Assembly: GCA_009379895.1 (NCBI GenBank)
Contig: WHSW01000001.1
Span: 15,064 to 76,739 of the forward strand
Direction: 5' to 3'
Source: Solirubrobacterales bacterium
GTDB lineage: Bacteria > Actinomycetota > Thermoleophilia > Solirubrobacterales > 70-9
Length of the DNA: 61,676 nt
Shown here: piece after piece, positions 17,301 to 25,364 of the stretch
Numbering within the stretch: the first letter of the stretch is position 1
Layout: every line of letters starts with the position of its first letter
Position numbers and translations under genes: made by a program
The notes under the pieces: generated by a model
What the model was told of the DNA's origin: nothing
Seen by the model: the letters and a program-made list of their open reading frames with translations, nothing else
The model's database searches: none

Positions 17301-18698
17301 CTAGAACTGGAAGTAGATGAACGGGGGCACTCCCTGGCTCGGCACGGTGGCGCCGACGAGCAGGATCACGAACGCCAGCGCGACCGCGAGCAGCGCCGGG
17401 CGCAGGCGCTCGATGCGCAGCTGCAGGCGCTCGACCGGCCGCGGGGGCAGGACCTGCATCCCGATCACGACCAGGATCGCGAGCAGCACCGGCACCGTCC
17501 ACAGGGTCGCCGGTCCCGGGTCGACGAGGCGGCCGAGGAAGGTGCCGAACAGATCGAGGTCCTGGGAGCGGAACAGGATCCAGCCGAAGCAGACGAGGTT
17601 GAAGGTGGCGAACCAGCGCAGCCAGGCAGGGGTTTGGCGGCCGATGCGCCCGCCGAGCGCGTGCTCGGAGACGAGCCCGACGCCGTGGAAGGCGCCCCAG
17701 AGCACGAAGGTCCAGGCGGCGCCGTGCCAGAGCCCGCCGAGGACCATGGTGATCAGCAGGTTGCGGTAGGTGAACAGGCGCCCGCCGCGGCTGCCGCCGA
17801 GCGGGATGTAGAGGTAGTCACGCAGAAAGCGCGACAGGGTCATGTGCCAGCGTCGCCAGAAGTCGCGAAAGCCGGTCGCCCGGTAGGGGCTGTTGAAGTT
17901 CTGCGGGAAGACGAAGCCGAGCAGCAGCGCGAGCCCGATCGCGATGTCGGTGTAGCCGGAGAAGTCGCAGTAGATCTGCGCCGCGTAGGCGTAGGCGGCG
18001 AGGATCGCGTCGGGCGTGAAGTAGGCCTCGGGCACCCCGAAGACGGGGTCGACCACCTCGCGGGCCAGCGTGTCGGCGATCGCGACCTTCTTGATCAGCC
18101 CGAGCGCGACCAGCGCCAGGCCGGCGCCGACCGCGACCCGATTCGGGTCGCGCGGGGCCTGCAGCTGGGGCAGGAACTCGCTCGCGCGGACGATCGGGCC
18201 GGCGACCAGGTGGGGGAAGAAGCTGAGGTAGATCGCGGCGTCGATCAGCGACGCGGGCTCGGCGTCGCCGCGCTTGACGTCGACCACGTAGGTGATCGCC
18301 TGGAAGGTGAAGAAGCTGATTCCGATCGGCAGCGCGATCGTCAGTAGGGGAAACGGCAGGCCGAGCGAGACCGCGTCGAGCACCTCGTCGACGTCGGTGA
18401 CGAAGAAGCCGTAGTACTTGAAGACCCCGAGGGTGAGCAGGTCGCCGGCCACGGCGATCCCGGTGATCCACTTGCGCCGGCGCTCGTCGTCGCTGCGGTG
18501 GATGAGCCAGACGGCGAGTTGGTTGCCGACCGTGATCCCGCCCAACAGCAGGCAGAAGAGCGGGTCGGCGGCGGCGTAGAAGACGTAGCTGGCGACGACG
18601 ATGAACGGCTTCCACAGGGGCTGGCGCGACATCAGCGCCCAGGAGAGGACGAGGACGATCGGAAAGAAGATCGCGAACTCGATCGTCGGGAAGAGCAT
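17301..18698 (-). CDS. MBOAT-family O-acyltransferase (AlgI/DltB-like)
   Basis: A 465-residue polytopic membrane protein with about ten to twelve hydrophobic helices. It carries both MBOAT histidines: RRWHMTLSRFLRDYLYIPLG (His285) and LGGLWHGAAWTF (His325, the catalytic one). AlgI-like proteins pass an acetyl group across the membrane to an extracytoplasmic SGNH partner for O-acetylation of cell-wall or exopolysaccharide. The gene is followed by such a partner (16272-17291), and another SGNH gene (18810-19418) diverges from its promoter. The ATG at 18698 has no Shine-Dalgarno sequence; a TAG-containing AT island just upstream suggests a leaderless start. Confidence 0.9.
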   Translation of the reverse strand: MLFPTIEFAIFFPIVLVLSWALMSRQPLWKPFIVVASYVFYAAADPLFCLLLGGITVGNQLAVWLIHRSDDERRRKWITGIAVAGDLLTLGVFKYYGFFVTDVDEVLDAVSLGLPFPLLTIALPIGISFFTFQAITYVVDVKRGDAEPASLIDAAIYLSFFPHLVAGPIVRASEFLPQLQAPRDPNRVAVGAGLALVALGLIKKVAIADTLAREVVDPVFGVPEAYFTPDAILAAYAYAAQIYCDFSGYTDIAIGLALLLGFVFPQNFNSPYRATGFRDFWRRWHMTLSRFLRDYLYIPLGGSRGGRLFTYRNLLITMVLGGLWHGAAWTFVLWGAFHGVGLVSEHALGGRIGRQTPAWLRWFATFNLVCFGWILFRSQDLDLFGTFLGRLVDPGPATLWTVPVLLAILVVIGMQVLPPRPVERLQLRIERLRPALLAVALAFVILLVGATVPSQGVPPFIYFQF

Positions 18699-18809
18699 CT
18701 AGGTTCTAAGCGCGCCTGGGCCGCGTCCGTCGGGTGGTGGGATCGCTCATCTGTGCGACTCGGCGCGTCGGGCGGTACGTGTAGGTTTCCCCCCCTGAGG
18801 CGAGCGGCG

Positions 18810-19418
18810 ATGCTATCGGCGAGGGGGGTTGTGGCCCGGGGCGCGGTGTTCGGGCTGGTGCTCTGTGCCCTGCTCGCGCCCGCCGTGGCGAGCGCCGCCT
18901 GCGGGCACGCCTACCAGGAGAGCCCGAAGAAGAACGTCAGCCGCGGCCGGGCCCCGCTCGCGATCGGCGACTCGCCGATGCTCTTCGCGCTGCCCAACCT
19001 CGCCGACGAGGGCTTCCGCGCCAACGCGCGCGGCTGTCGCCAGTGGCCCGAGGGCCTGGCGCTGATCCGCGCCCTGAAGCGAAAGGATCGCCTCCCGAAG
19101 CTGGTTGTCGTCGCGCTCGGCTCGAACGGCACGGTGACCAAGGGCGACATCCACGAGGCGCTGGACCTGATCGGCAAGCGGCGGACCCTGGGCCTGGTGA
19201 CCCCGCGCGAGTCCGGGGGAGGGGCGGGCCACGACGCCGCCCTGGTGCGCTCGGAGGCCCGCAAGCACAGGCGCGCTCGGCTGCTCGATTGGGTCAAGCT
19301 CAGCGCCGGGCACTCGGGCTGGTTTCAGCCCGACGGGCTGCACCTGACCTTCGACGGCGCCGAGGCGATGGCGCGCCTGTTCGGCAAGCTGCTCAAGGTG
19401 CTGCCGCCGCCGCGCTAG
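18810..19418 (+). CDS. Small secreted SGNH-hydrolase-like protein
   Basis: A 202-residue protein with a signal peptide (1 to about 29, FGLVLCALLAPAVASA-A) and a compact SGNH fold: AIGDSPMLF (Ser55), VVVALGSNG (block III) and PDGLHLTFDG (D-x-x-H near 183). The canonical GDSL is GDSP, but the Ser/His pair and the oxyanion Gly/Asn are present, so it should be active. Two cysteines (31 and near 76) may form a disulphide. It is divergent from the MBOAT gene and shares its 111-base intergenic region. It may be a second acyl-transfer partner or a deacetylase that removes the modification. Start ATG 18810 follows a GAGG-containing leader, with TAGGTT at 18782-18787 as a possible -10. Confidence 0.78.
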   Translation: MLSARGVVARGAVFGLVLCALLAPAVASAACGHAYQESPKKNVSRGRAPLAIGDSPMLFALPNLADEGFRANARGCRQWPEGLALIRALKRKDRLPKLVVVALGSNGTVTKGDIHEALDLIGKRRTLGLVTPRESGGGAGHDAALVRSEARKHRRARLLDWVKLSAGHSGWFQPDGLHLTFDGAEAMARLFGKLLKVLPPPR

Positions 19419-19620
19419 CGGGCGACAGCGCGGCCGGGGGCTCCGCACGCGGCCAGCCCTCGGCGAGCTCGACCGGACGCCTCACCGCGCGCGGTTGGTC
19501 GCTTGCGTCCCGAGCAGGAACCCCACATCCGGCGGAGTGGAAAGCTGCTGGGATCCGGCGCGAGCCTCGCCGGGGTATGGGCCGATTGTACGCCCGGGGG
19601 CGGGCAGGGCAAGGGGCACG

Positions 19621-19662
19621 ACGGCGCGGCTCGGCGGATCGACGGCGCGGCTCGGCGGATCG
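19621..19662. repeat. Exact 2 x 21-bp tandem repeat in a non-coding gap
   Basis: The unit ACGGCGCGGC/TCGGCGGATCG occurs twice without a mismatch (19621-19641, 19642-19662), followed by a partial third copy. It lies in the 272-base gap between the SGNH gene and the acyl-CoA dehydrogenase stop. I see no gene in that gap. Confidence 0.85.
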
Positions 19663-19690
19663 GCGCGGAGGTCGGCGCGCCGGGCGCGGC

Positions 19691-20971
19691 TCAGCGGACC
19701 TGGACGCCGGAGATCGCCCGCGAGATCACCAGCCGCTGGATCTCCGCGGTGCCCTCGAAGATGTCGTAGATCTTCGCGTCGCGGTGCATGCGCTCGACCG
19801 GGAACTCGCGCGTGTAGCCGTTGCCGCCGAGGATCTGCATCGCGCGCTCGGTGGCCCAGACCGCGACCTCGCCGGACTTGACCTTCGACATCGAGCCCTC
19901 GGCGTTGGTGAACGGGATCTGGTTGCGCCCCATCCACGCCGCCCGCCAGACGAGCAGCCGGGCCGCGTCGATCTCGGTCTTCATGTCGGCGAGCGTGAAC
20001 GCGATCGCCTGGTTCTCGACGATCGCGCGGCCGAACTGGCGGCGCTCCTTGGCGTAGCCCAGCGCGTACTCATAGGCGGCGCGGGCGATCCCGATCGCCT
20101 GCGAGCCGACCATCGGCCGGGTTGCCTCGAAGGTCTGCATCGCCGCCTGCGACCCCGAGCTCTTGCCCTCGCGCGCGCGGGCGAGACGCTCGTCGAGCTG
20201 CTCCTTGCCGCCCAGCAGGCACGAGCCGGGGACCCGGCAGTCGTCGAGGTGGATGTCGGCGGTGTGCGAGGCGCGCAGGCCGTGCTTGCGGACCTTCGCG
20301 CCCTGCTCGCAGCCCTCGGTGCCGGGCGGGACGATGAAGGCCGCGTGCCCGCGCGAGCCGAGCTCGCGGTCGATCGAGGCGATGACCACGTGGACGTCGG
20401 CGATCCCACCGTTGGTCGCCCACGCCTTCTGCCCGTTGATCACCCACTCCTCCTTCGCCTCGTCATAGCGGGCGTTGGTGCGGATCGCCGAGACGTCCGA
20501 GCCGGCATCGGGCTCCGAGGAGCAGAAGGCCGCGACCTTGGGCTCCTCGGGGGTGCCGAAGCACTGCGCGATCCACTCGCCCATCTGCTCGGGCGTGCCC
20601 TGGCCGAAGATCGCGGCGACCGCGAGCGAGGTGCCCATGATCGAGAGCCCGATCCCGGCATCGCCCCAGAACAGCTCCTCGTTGACGATCGGCAGGGTGA
20701 GGCCGGACTGGTCGAACCAGAACTGGGCCAGGCCCTCGTAGCCGTAGAGGCCGATCTTGGCGGCCTCGGCGATCACCGGCCAGGGCGTCTCCTCGCGCTC
20801 GTCCCACTCGGCGGCGGCGGGGCGGACGACGTCGGCGGCGAAGCCGTGCACCCAGTCGCGGATGTCCTGCTGGTCCTGGCTCAGCTCGAGCGAGAAGGGC
20901 GGCTCCGGGGAGCCGTTGTCGCCGACGCCGGCGGCCTGCTCGACGAGGTCCTCTGTGCTGCTCGAGTTCAA
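19691..20971 (-). CDS. Acyl-CoA dehydrogenase
   Basis: A 426-residue FAD enzyme of standard length. Substrate and FAD contacts are seen in AAFCSSEPDAGSDVSAIRT (signature 1, with the S-E-P-x-A-G-S-D core), KAWATNGGIAD, RRQFGRAIVENQAIAF and the C-terminal ILGGNGYTREFPVERMHRDAKI (signature 2). The Glu of IFEGTAEIQ is the usual catalytic base position. It oxidises acyl-CoA to the 2-enoyl form and passes electrons to ETF. The start is probably TTG 20971, with AGGAG about 12 bases upstream; no ATG or GTG is nearby. Its promoter contains the dyad ACATCGGCTGATGT, nearly identical to a site in front of the merR gene at 25.2 kb. Confidence 0.92.
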   Translation of the reverse strand: MNSSSTEDLVEQAAGVGDNGSPEPPFSLELSQDQQDIRDWVHGFAADVVRPAAAEWDEREETPWPVIAEAAKIGLYGYEGLAQFWFDQSGLTLPIVNEELFWGDAGIGLSIMGTSLAVAAIFGQGTPEQMGEWIAQCFGTPEEPKVAAFCSSEPDAGSDVSAIRTNARYDEAKEEWVINGQKAWATNGGIADVHVVIASIDRELGSRGHAAFIVPPGTEGCEQGAKVRKHGLRASHTADIHLDDCRVPGSCLLGGKEQLDERLARAREGKSSGSQAAMQTFEATRPMVGSQAIGIARAAYEYALGYAKERRQFGRAIVENQAIAFTLADMKTEIDAARLLVWRAAWMGRNQIPFTNAEGSMSKVKSGEVAVWATERAMQILGGNGYTREFPVERMHRDAKIYDIFEGTAEIQRLVISRAISGVQVR

Positions 20972-21017
20972 GGTGGTCGCACTCCTGTCGGGGATGATCG
21001 GGGGCGGGACCGATTCT

Positions 21018-21031
21018 ACATCGGCTGATGT
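21018..21031. promoter_or_regulatory. Candidate MerR operator between the dehydrogenase and hydrolase genes
   Basis: ACATCGGCTGATGT, an inverted repeat (ACATC/GATGT). It matches ACATCGGGCGATGT upstream of merR (25261-25274) at 12 of 14 positions. It lies between two divergent genes and may control both. Confidence 0.55.
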
Positions 21032-21063
21032 AACACCGGTGGGGGTAGGGGTTAAGCTCGGGC

Positions 21064-21990
21064 ATGACCAATCTTGACATTCGCCCGGGCGCCGGCCCCG
21101 GTATCCACGAGATCGAGCTCCACGGACACCGCGTCCGCTTTCGCTACGAGGGGCGGGGGCCGGTGATCGTCCTGATCCACGGGATCACGGGGCGCTGCGA
21201 GCAGTGGCAGCCGGCGATCGAGGCGCTCGGCGACCGGCACGCCGTGATCGCGCCCGACCTGCTCGGCCACGGTGAGTCGGCGAAGCCGCGCGGCGACTAC
21301 TCGCTCGGCGCCTACGCGAGCGCGGTCCGCGACACCCTGGTCGCGCTCGGCCGGGACCGCGCGACGATCGTCGGCCACTCCCTGGGCGGCGGGATCGCGA
21401 TGCAGTTCGCCTATCAGTTCCCGGAGCGCTGCGAGCGCCTGGTGCTCGTCTCCAGCGGCGGCCTGGGGCGCGAGGTGCACCCCCTGCTGCGCGCCGCGAC
21501 GCTGCCCGGGTCGGAGCTGGTCATGCCCCTGCTCACGCATCCGAGCGTACTCGGCGCCGGGGAGGCGGTCGGGCGCCTGATCGGCTTGCTGCGCCTGCGC
21601 GCCGGGACCGACCTGGCCGAGTTCGCGCGCGGCTACGCCTCGCTCGGCGACGCGGAGGCGCGCTCGGCGTTCATCGAGACGATGCGCGCGGTCCTGGACC
21701 CGGGCGGCCAGCGGGTCAGCGCGCTCGACCGGCTCTACCTCACCGAGGCGCTGCCCTCGCTGCTGGTCTGGGGCGCCGGCGACCCGATCATCCCGGTCGA
21801 GCACGGCCGCGCCGCCCACGCGGCGATGCCCGGCAGCCGGCTCGAGGTGCTCGCCGGAGTCGGCCACTTCCCGCAGCTCGAGCGCCCGCTCGAGTTCGCC
21901 CGGCTGGTCGCCGACTTCGTCGCCAGCACCGAGCCCGCCGAGCTCGACACCGAGACGATGCGCGAGCGCCTGCTCGCCGGCGCCCGCTGA
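21064..21990 (+). CDS. Alpha/beta hydrolase
   Basis: A 308-residue hydrolase with VIVLIHGITG (oxyanion loop), the nucleophile elbow VGHSLGGG (Ser near 108), the acid in WGAGDPIIPVEH and the His in LAGVGHFPQLE, so the triad is complete. It is closest in style to haloperoxidase/meta-cleavage-product or lipid esterase families; the substrate is unknown. A TAAGCT box (21053-21058) 5 bases before ATG 21064 indicates leaderless expression. It diverges from the acyl-CoA dehydrogenase and shares the ACATC dyad, so a role in the same fatty-acid or ester catabolism is plausible. Confidence 0.88.
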   Translation: MTNLDIRPGAGPGIHEIELHGHRVRFRYEGRGPVIVLIHGITGRCEQWQPAIEALGDRHAVIAPDLLGHGESAKPRGDYSLGAYASAVRDTLVALGRDRATIVGHSLGGGIAMQFAYQFPERCERLVLVSSGGLGREVHPLLRAATLPGSELVMPLLTHPSVLGAGEAVGRLIGLLRLRAGTDLAEFARGYASLGDAEARSAFIETMRAVLDPGGQRVSALDRLYLTEALPSLLVWGAGDPIIPVEHGRAAHAAMPGSRLEVLAGVGHFPQLERPLEFARLVADFVASTEPAELDTETMRERLLAGAR

Positions 21991-22094
21991 GCGGCGCTCG
22001 GATCGCCCGCGGAGCGGCGATCGGCAACTGGCGCGGCGTCTCACCGTCGCGGGTTAGCGCCGCACGCGGTCCGGGGAGCCGATAGCGTCCGCCT

Positions 22095-22113
22095 CAAATC
22101 GTTCACCGATTTG
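22095..22113. promoter_or_regulatory. Perfect dyad CAAATCG-N5-CGATTTG upstream of the TasA/SipW cassette
   Basis: A 7-bp perfect inverted repeat with spacer TTCAC. It lies just after a possible TAGCGT -10 (22083-22088) and 67 bases before the first gene of the secretion cassette. A GGTGAG/CTCACC hairpin (22127-22145) follows in the leader. It is likely a repressor site; no regulator is adjacent. Confidence 0.5.
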
Positions 22114-22179
22114 GAGGAGGCGCCGGGGTGAGCCAGTCCCTCACCTCGGTGGAAGACAAGGGGGAGCGAAGGAGAGGCC

Positions 22180-22755
22180 ATGTCTCGCATCCAGGCCCTG
22201 GCCCGGCATCCGAAGCGGACCCTGGGCGTGCTGGCGGCCGTGCTGGTGGCGGTGGGGATCGCGATCGGCTCGGGGGCGCAGTTCACCGCCCAGAGTGCCA
22301 ACCCCAACAACGTGTTCAGCGCCGGCGCGCTCTCGATCGACAACTCGAAGGAGGGTGCGGCGATCCTCACCGCCTCGGGCATGACGCCGGGCCAGACGGT
22401 GAACGGCACCGTCGATATCGCGAACAGCGGCACAGTGGCGGGCACCTTCTCGCTCAGCCGCACGAATCTCGTCGACACGCCACCCACCCCGGCGCTCTCG
22501 ACGCAGCTCAACGTGGTGGTCAGCGACTGTGGCGAGTTCGTGGGGACCACGCCGCCGACCTGCGGCGACGGCGACGACACCAACGTCTACACGGGGACGC
22601 TCGCGGCGATGAACGCCTCGTTCGGGCTCGGTAGCTACGCGCCCGACGAGCAGCACCGCTTCGACTTCGCGGTCACCCTTGCAGCAGGCACCGGTGATCA
22701 GTTCCAGGGCGGTGAGAGCAGCGCGACGTTCCAGTGGAATGCCGTCAGCGCCTAG
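22180..22755 (+). CDS. TasA/CalY (camelysin)-like secreted protein with SipW-type signal
   Basis: A 191-residue exported protein. The N-terminus has a hydrophobic helix (about 15-32) ending in the pattern GSGAQFTAQSANPNNVFSAGAL, typical of SipW-processed CalY/TasA proteins. The rest is a beta-sandwich, with the usual ending QFQGGESSATFQWNAV. Two cysteines may pair. In Bacillus, TasA forms matrix fibres after cleavage by the dedicated peptidase SipW; here the peptidase gene follows immediately and overlaps the end of this gene. The start is set by GAAGGAGAG before ATG 22180. A surface or biofilm role is inferred from the family. Confidence 0.8.
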   Translation: MSRIQALARHPKRTLGVLAAVLVAVGIAIGSGAQFTAQSANPNNVFSAGALSIDNSKEGAAILTASGMTPGQTVNGTVDIANSGTVAGTFSLSRTNLVDTPPTPALSTQLNVVVSDCGEFVGTTPPTCGDGDDTNVYTGTLAAMNASFGLGSYAPDEQHRFDFAVTLAAGTGDQFQGGESSATFQWNAVSA

Positions 22756-23309
22756 CCAGGTTCGCGCCTAAGGCGGTCGGGACCGCGATCGTCGCGGCGG
22801 GGCTCTGCCTGGCCGCGACGATGCTCGTGCCTGCTCTGCTCGGATTTGACCGCTACGTGATCACCGGCGGCTCGATGAGCGGCGCGTACGATCGCGGCTC
22901 GCTGCTCTACGCCGACGAGGTGCCGGTCGCCGAGCTGCGGGTCGGCGACGTGATCACCTACACGCCGCCATCCGACGCCGGCCCCGACGGGCCCGTCACC
23001 CACCGCATCGTTGCGATCCGCGACACCGGCCGCGGCGGGCCGGTGTTTCGGACCAAGGGCGACGCCAACCCCTCACGCGACCCGTGGACGTTTCGGCTCG
23101 ACGGTCCGACGCAGGCGCGGGCGGCGTTCGCGATCCCGTACCTCGGTTACGCGTTCTCGGCGCTGGCGATTCGCGAGGTGCGGATCGCCGTGATCGGCGT
23201 CCCTGCGGCCCTCGTCGCGGTCGGCCTGCTCGTCGGCCTCTGGCGAGAAGCCGGGGAGGACGCGCGCAGCGCGCACGCGGACTCCGGCGCCCATTCCGGG
23301 GAGACCTAG
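22734..23309 (+). CDS. SipW-type signal peptidase I
   Basis: A 191-residue membrane peptidase of the ER/archaeal-like class. It has an N-terminal membrane helix (about 14-36), then VITGGSMSG with nucleophile Ser47, VGDVITYTP, the catalytic His90 in VTHRIV (these enzymes use Ser/His in place of Ser/Lys), and FRTKGDANPSRDPW, the conserved G-D-x-N block. A second hydrophobic helix lies near the C-terminus (about 155-172). The best start is GTG 22734, overlapping the upstream TasA-like gene by 22 bases, consistent with translational coupling. It should process the TasA-like protein and the neighbouring repeat protein, both of which carry SipW-type signals. Confidence 0.85.
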   Translation: MECRQRLARFAPKAVGTAIVAAGLCLAATMLVPALLGFDRYVITGGSMSGAYDRGSLLYADEVPVAELRVGDVITYTPPSDAGPDGPVTHRIVAIRDTGRGGPVFRTKGDANPSRDPWTFRLDGPTQARAAFAIPYLGYAFSALAIREVRIAVIGVPAALVAVGLLVGLWREAGEDARSAHADSGAHSGET

Positions 23310-23311
23310 GT

Positions 23312-24274
23312 GTGGCCACCCATCGTCCGAGCGCAAGGTCCACGTGGGTGCCCGCGCGGGGTCTGCTTGCGCTCGGTCTGGTGGTGATGCTCGCCGCGAC
23401 CGCGGTCGCGGTCGCGGCGTTCACGGCGACGAGTACGAACCCGTCAACCGCGTTTCGGGCGGCGTCGTCGTTCCCGGGGATGCGGGTCGCGACCGGCGCC
23501 TACGTCGGCAACCTCCTCGACGACCGCGCAATCACCACGGTCGGATTCCGCCCCGACGTGGTGATCATCAAGGGCCACGGCCTGGTGCCCGGGGCGATCC
23601 GCAGCTCGACGATGAGCGGTGATGCGACCAAGGAGGTGGCGCCCGCGAGCGCAACCGGGCTGGCGGCGAACCTGATCCAGTCGCTCGACTCGAACGGCTT
23701 CACGCTCGGGTCCAGCGACCGCGTCAACGCGCTCCTCGTCACGTACTCCTGGATCGCGCTTCGAGCCCAGCAGAACAAGCTCAAGGTCGGCTCCTACACT
23801 GGCAACGGCACGTCGCGGGCGATCACCGGCATGGGCTTCTCGCCGGAGTACGTGGCCGTGCTCGGCGCCGGAGCGCAGCGGGCGGTCGAGCGGTTCGCGG
23901 GGATGGGGCGGACCTACCAATTCGACAGCGACAACGGCTCGACCACCCGGATCACCTCGCTCGACTCCGACGGCTTCACGGTCGGATCCGACGCGACCAC
24001 GAACTCCAACGGCGCCACGTACCACTACGTCGCCCTCAACGACGCCGCGGGCAACGTCAAGGTCGGGTCCTACTCGGGCAACAACGTCGACAACCGCAAC
24101 GTCACGGGCGTCGGCTTCGCACCCGACTACGTGACGATCCGCGCCGGCAACACGACCGGGAGCCCGAGGATCGCCATGCATCGTGCGCGACGAGCGTGGG
24201 TCGTTTCGCGGCCGGCTCAGCCGTGCGACGCGGATCCGCGTCGTGCGCATACGGCCCGTGATCGAGGGCCGTGA
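23312..24274 (+). CDS. Secreted repeat protein of the SipW cassette, C-terminus apparently disrupted
   Basis: A 320-residue protein starting at GTG 23312. A signal region (18-45) ends in FTATSTNPSTAF, the same SipW-type pattern as the TasA-like protein. The body contains three copies of a module of about 95 residues that starts near 59, 158 and 249: VATGAYVGN...ITTVGFRPDVV, LKVGSYTGN...ITGMGFSPEYV, VKVGSYSGN...VTGVGFAPDYV. Each copy continues with a SLDSxGFTxGS strand. The third copy breaks off after about 40 residues, and the last 30 residues are basic and unlike the module. This suggests loss of the 3' part or a frameshift near 24170-24185. The protein is probably a surface adhesin or matrix component. 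Confidence 0.7.
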   Translation: MATHRPSARSTWVPARGLLALGLVVMLAATAVAVAAFTATSTNPSTAFRAASSFPGMRVATGAYVGNLLDDRAITTVGFRPDVVIIKGHGLVPGAIRSSTMSGDATKEVAPASATGLAANLIQSLDSNGFTLGSSDRVNALLVTYSWIALRAQQNKLKVGSYTGNGTSRAITGMGFSPEYVAVLGAGAQRAVERFAGMGRTYQFDSDNGSTTRITSLDSDGFTVGSDATTNSNGATYHYVALNDAAGNVKVGSYSGNNVDNRNVTGVGFAPDYVTIRAGNTTGSPRIAMHRARRAWVVSRPAQPCDADPRRAHTARDRGP

Positions 24275-24488
24275 GATTGTCTACGAAGGGCGGCTCAGGA
24301 AGCTGCGCCGCGTCCGCGTCGGCACGTGGCCGGCGGGCGGCACGCGTTACTTCCGGCTGCGGGCGACGCTGGCGCCGGCGGGGGACAATCCCGCCGATCG
24401 CTATCAAGGGGCCAGACTCTCGTTCGGCTTCGTGTGGACGGCGCGAGCTCGCGCGTGGACGGCGAAGGCTGACCGCGGCGACGCGTAG
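24183..24488 (+). pseudogene. 3' remnant of a TasA/CalY-like gene
   Basis: This frame overlaps the end of the repeat protein and encodes about 101 residues. The final part (GREIVYEGRLRKLRRVRVGT, then RYFRLRATLAPAGDNP ... YQGARLSFGFVW) matches the last strands of TasA/CalY-like proteins, including the Y-Q-G block also present in the 22180 gene. It has no signal peptide, so it cannot be a complete exported protein. It seems to be the tail of a second TasA-like gene joined out of frame to the truncated repeat gene, or the true C-terminal domain of that protein put out of frame by an indel. Confidence 0.5.
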
Positions 24489-25232
24489 TCAGCCGCGCCG
24501 CTGGATCCGCTCGATCTCGCGCCCCATGCGGTCCTCGACCGCCTCGGTCATGACCAGCTGGAACATCGCCAGCAGGGCATCGGAGGCGAGCGGGCGCAGG
24601 CGCTCGAGGGCGTCGCGCACGGCGGGCAGGCCGTGGTCAGGGCGACCCTGGTCCTCGAACGGCTTCCAGACCTGCTTGATGAACAGGTCGACGAACGTCT
24701 TCGCGACGGCGGCCGATTGCTTGCGCAGCTCGATCGCGACGTCGAGCGCGGCCGAGGCGGGGATCCCGAGCGAGGCCAGCTCGGCGCTCGCGCGGGCCAG
24801 GCGCGGGCTGAGCTCCTCGAAGTTTCCGTCGGGCAGCGGGCGCAGGATGCCCAGCTTCTCGGCCTTGCGGATCAGCCCCGGCGCCGCCTGGTCGCCGCCC
24901 CAGCGCTCGGCGAGCTCGGCGGCGCTGACGATCTGCGGCTGCTCGTCCTCGAACGGGGCCTTGACCGCGCGGGTGAAGCGCAGCACCTCGTCGCTCGAGC
25001 CGCCGGCGCTGTCGAGCAGGCGGCCGATCGCCTCGAGCTTGAAGCCGTCGGCCTGGAGCTCGCGGATCAGCCCGATTCGCGCCTCGTGCTCGGCGTCGTA
25101 GAAACCGGTTCGGCCCCGAACCTGGGGTGGGGGGAGCAGCCCGCGCGACTGGTGGGCGCGGATGTTGCGCACGGTCATCCCCGTGCGCCGGGCGAGCTCG
25201 TCGATGGTCAGGTCCTCGGTCACCGCGGTCAT
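24489..25232 (-). CDS. MerR-family transcriptional regulator
   Basis: A 247-residue regulator. The N-terminal MerR domain (about 8-75) is clear: LTIDELARRTGMTVRNIRAHQSRGLLPPPQVRGRTGFY, then LIRELQADGFKLEAIGRLL. The C-terminal 150 residues are helical, with no metal-binding cysteines, as in regulators of fatty-acid or acyl-CoA metabolism. The start ATG 25232 is preceded by a TACAAT box after 8 bases, so it is leaderless. The dyad at 25261-25274 overlaps the -35 region and recurs in front of the acyl-CoA dehydrogenase at 21.0 kb. The regulon is thus likely autoregulation plus the dehydrogenase/hydrolase pair. Confidence 0.88.
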   Translation of the reverse strand: MTAVTEDLTIDELARRTGMTVRNIRAHQSRGLLPPPQVRGRTGFYDAEHEARIGLIRELQADGFKLEAIGRLLDSAGGSSDEVLRFTRAVKAPFEDEQPQIVSAAELAERWGGDQAAPGLIRKAEKLGILRPLPDGNFEELSPRLARASAELASLGIPASAALDVAIELRKQSAAVAKTFVDLFIKQVWKPFEDQGRPDHGLPAVRDALERLRPLASDALLAMFQLVMTEAVEDRMGREIERIQRRG

Positions 25233-25240
25233 CCGGGGCG

Positions 25241-25246
25241 ATTGTA
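25241..25246 (-). promoter_or_regulatory. TACAAT -10 box of the merR gene
   Basis: Reverse strand TACAAT, 8 bases before the ATG at 25232, without a Shine-Dalgarno sequence. Confidence 0.5.
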
Positions 25247-25260
25247 GGTGCGCGGATGAC

Positions 25261-25274
25261 ACATCGGGCGATGT
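25261..25274. promoter_or_regulatory. Candidate MerR operator upstream of merR
   Basis: ACATCGGGCGATGT, an inverted repeat located 15 bases upstream of the -10. It matches the acyl-CoA dehydrogenase promoter dyad at 12 of 14 positions. Confidence 0.55.
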
Positions 25275-25364
25275 GCCATGCGAGTCGCGGTCGCGCGTCT
25301 CAGCGGGCCGCCGTCCGCCCGCGCCGCGTTTCCGACCGTCGCGGGAGCGACCATTGACCGAACG

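Noticed and set aside
22000-22179. Riboswitch in the leader of the TasA/SipW cassette
   Set aside because: The leader has a dyad and one small hairpin but no recognisable riboswitch core; operator plus simple hairpin is enough to describe it.
22128-22634. Overlapping frame from GTG 22128 through the TasA-like gene
   Set aside because: The TasA-like frame has a Shine-Dalgarno sequence, a signal peptide and family motifs; this frame has none.
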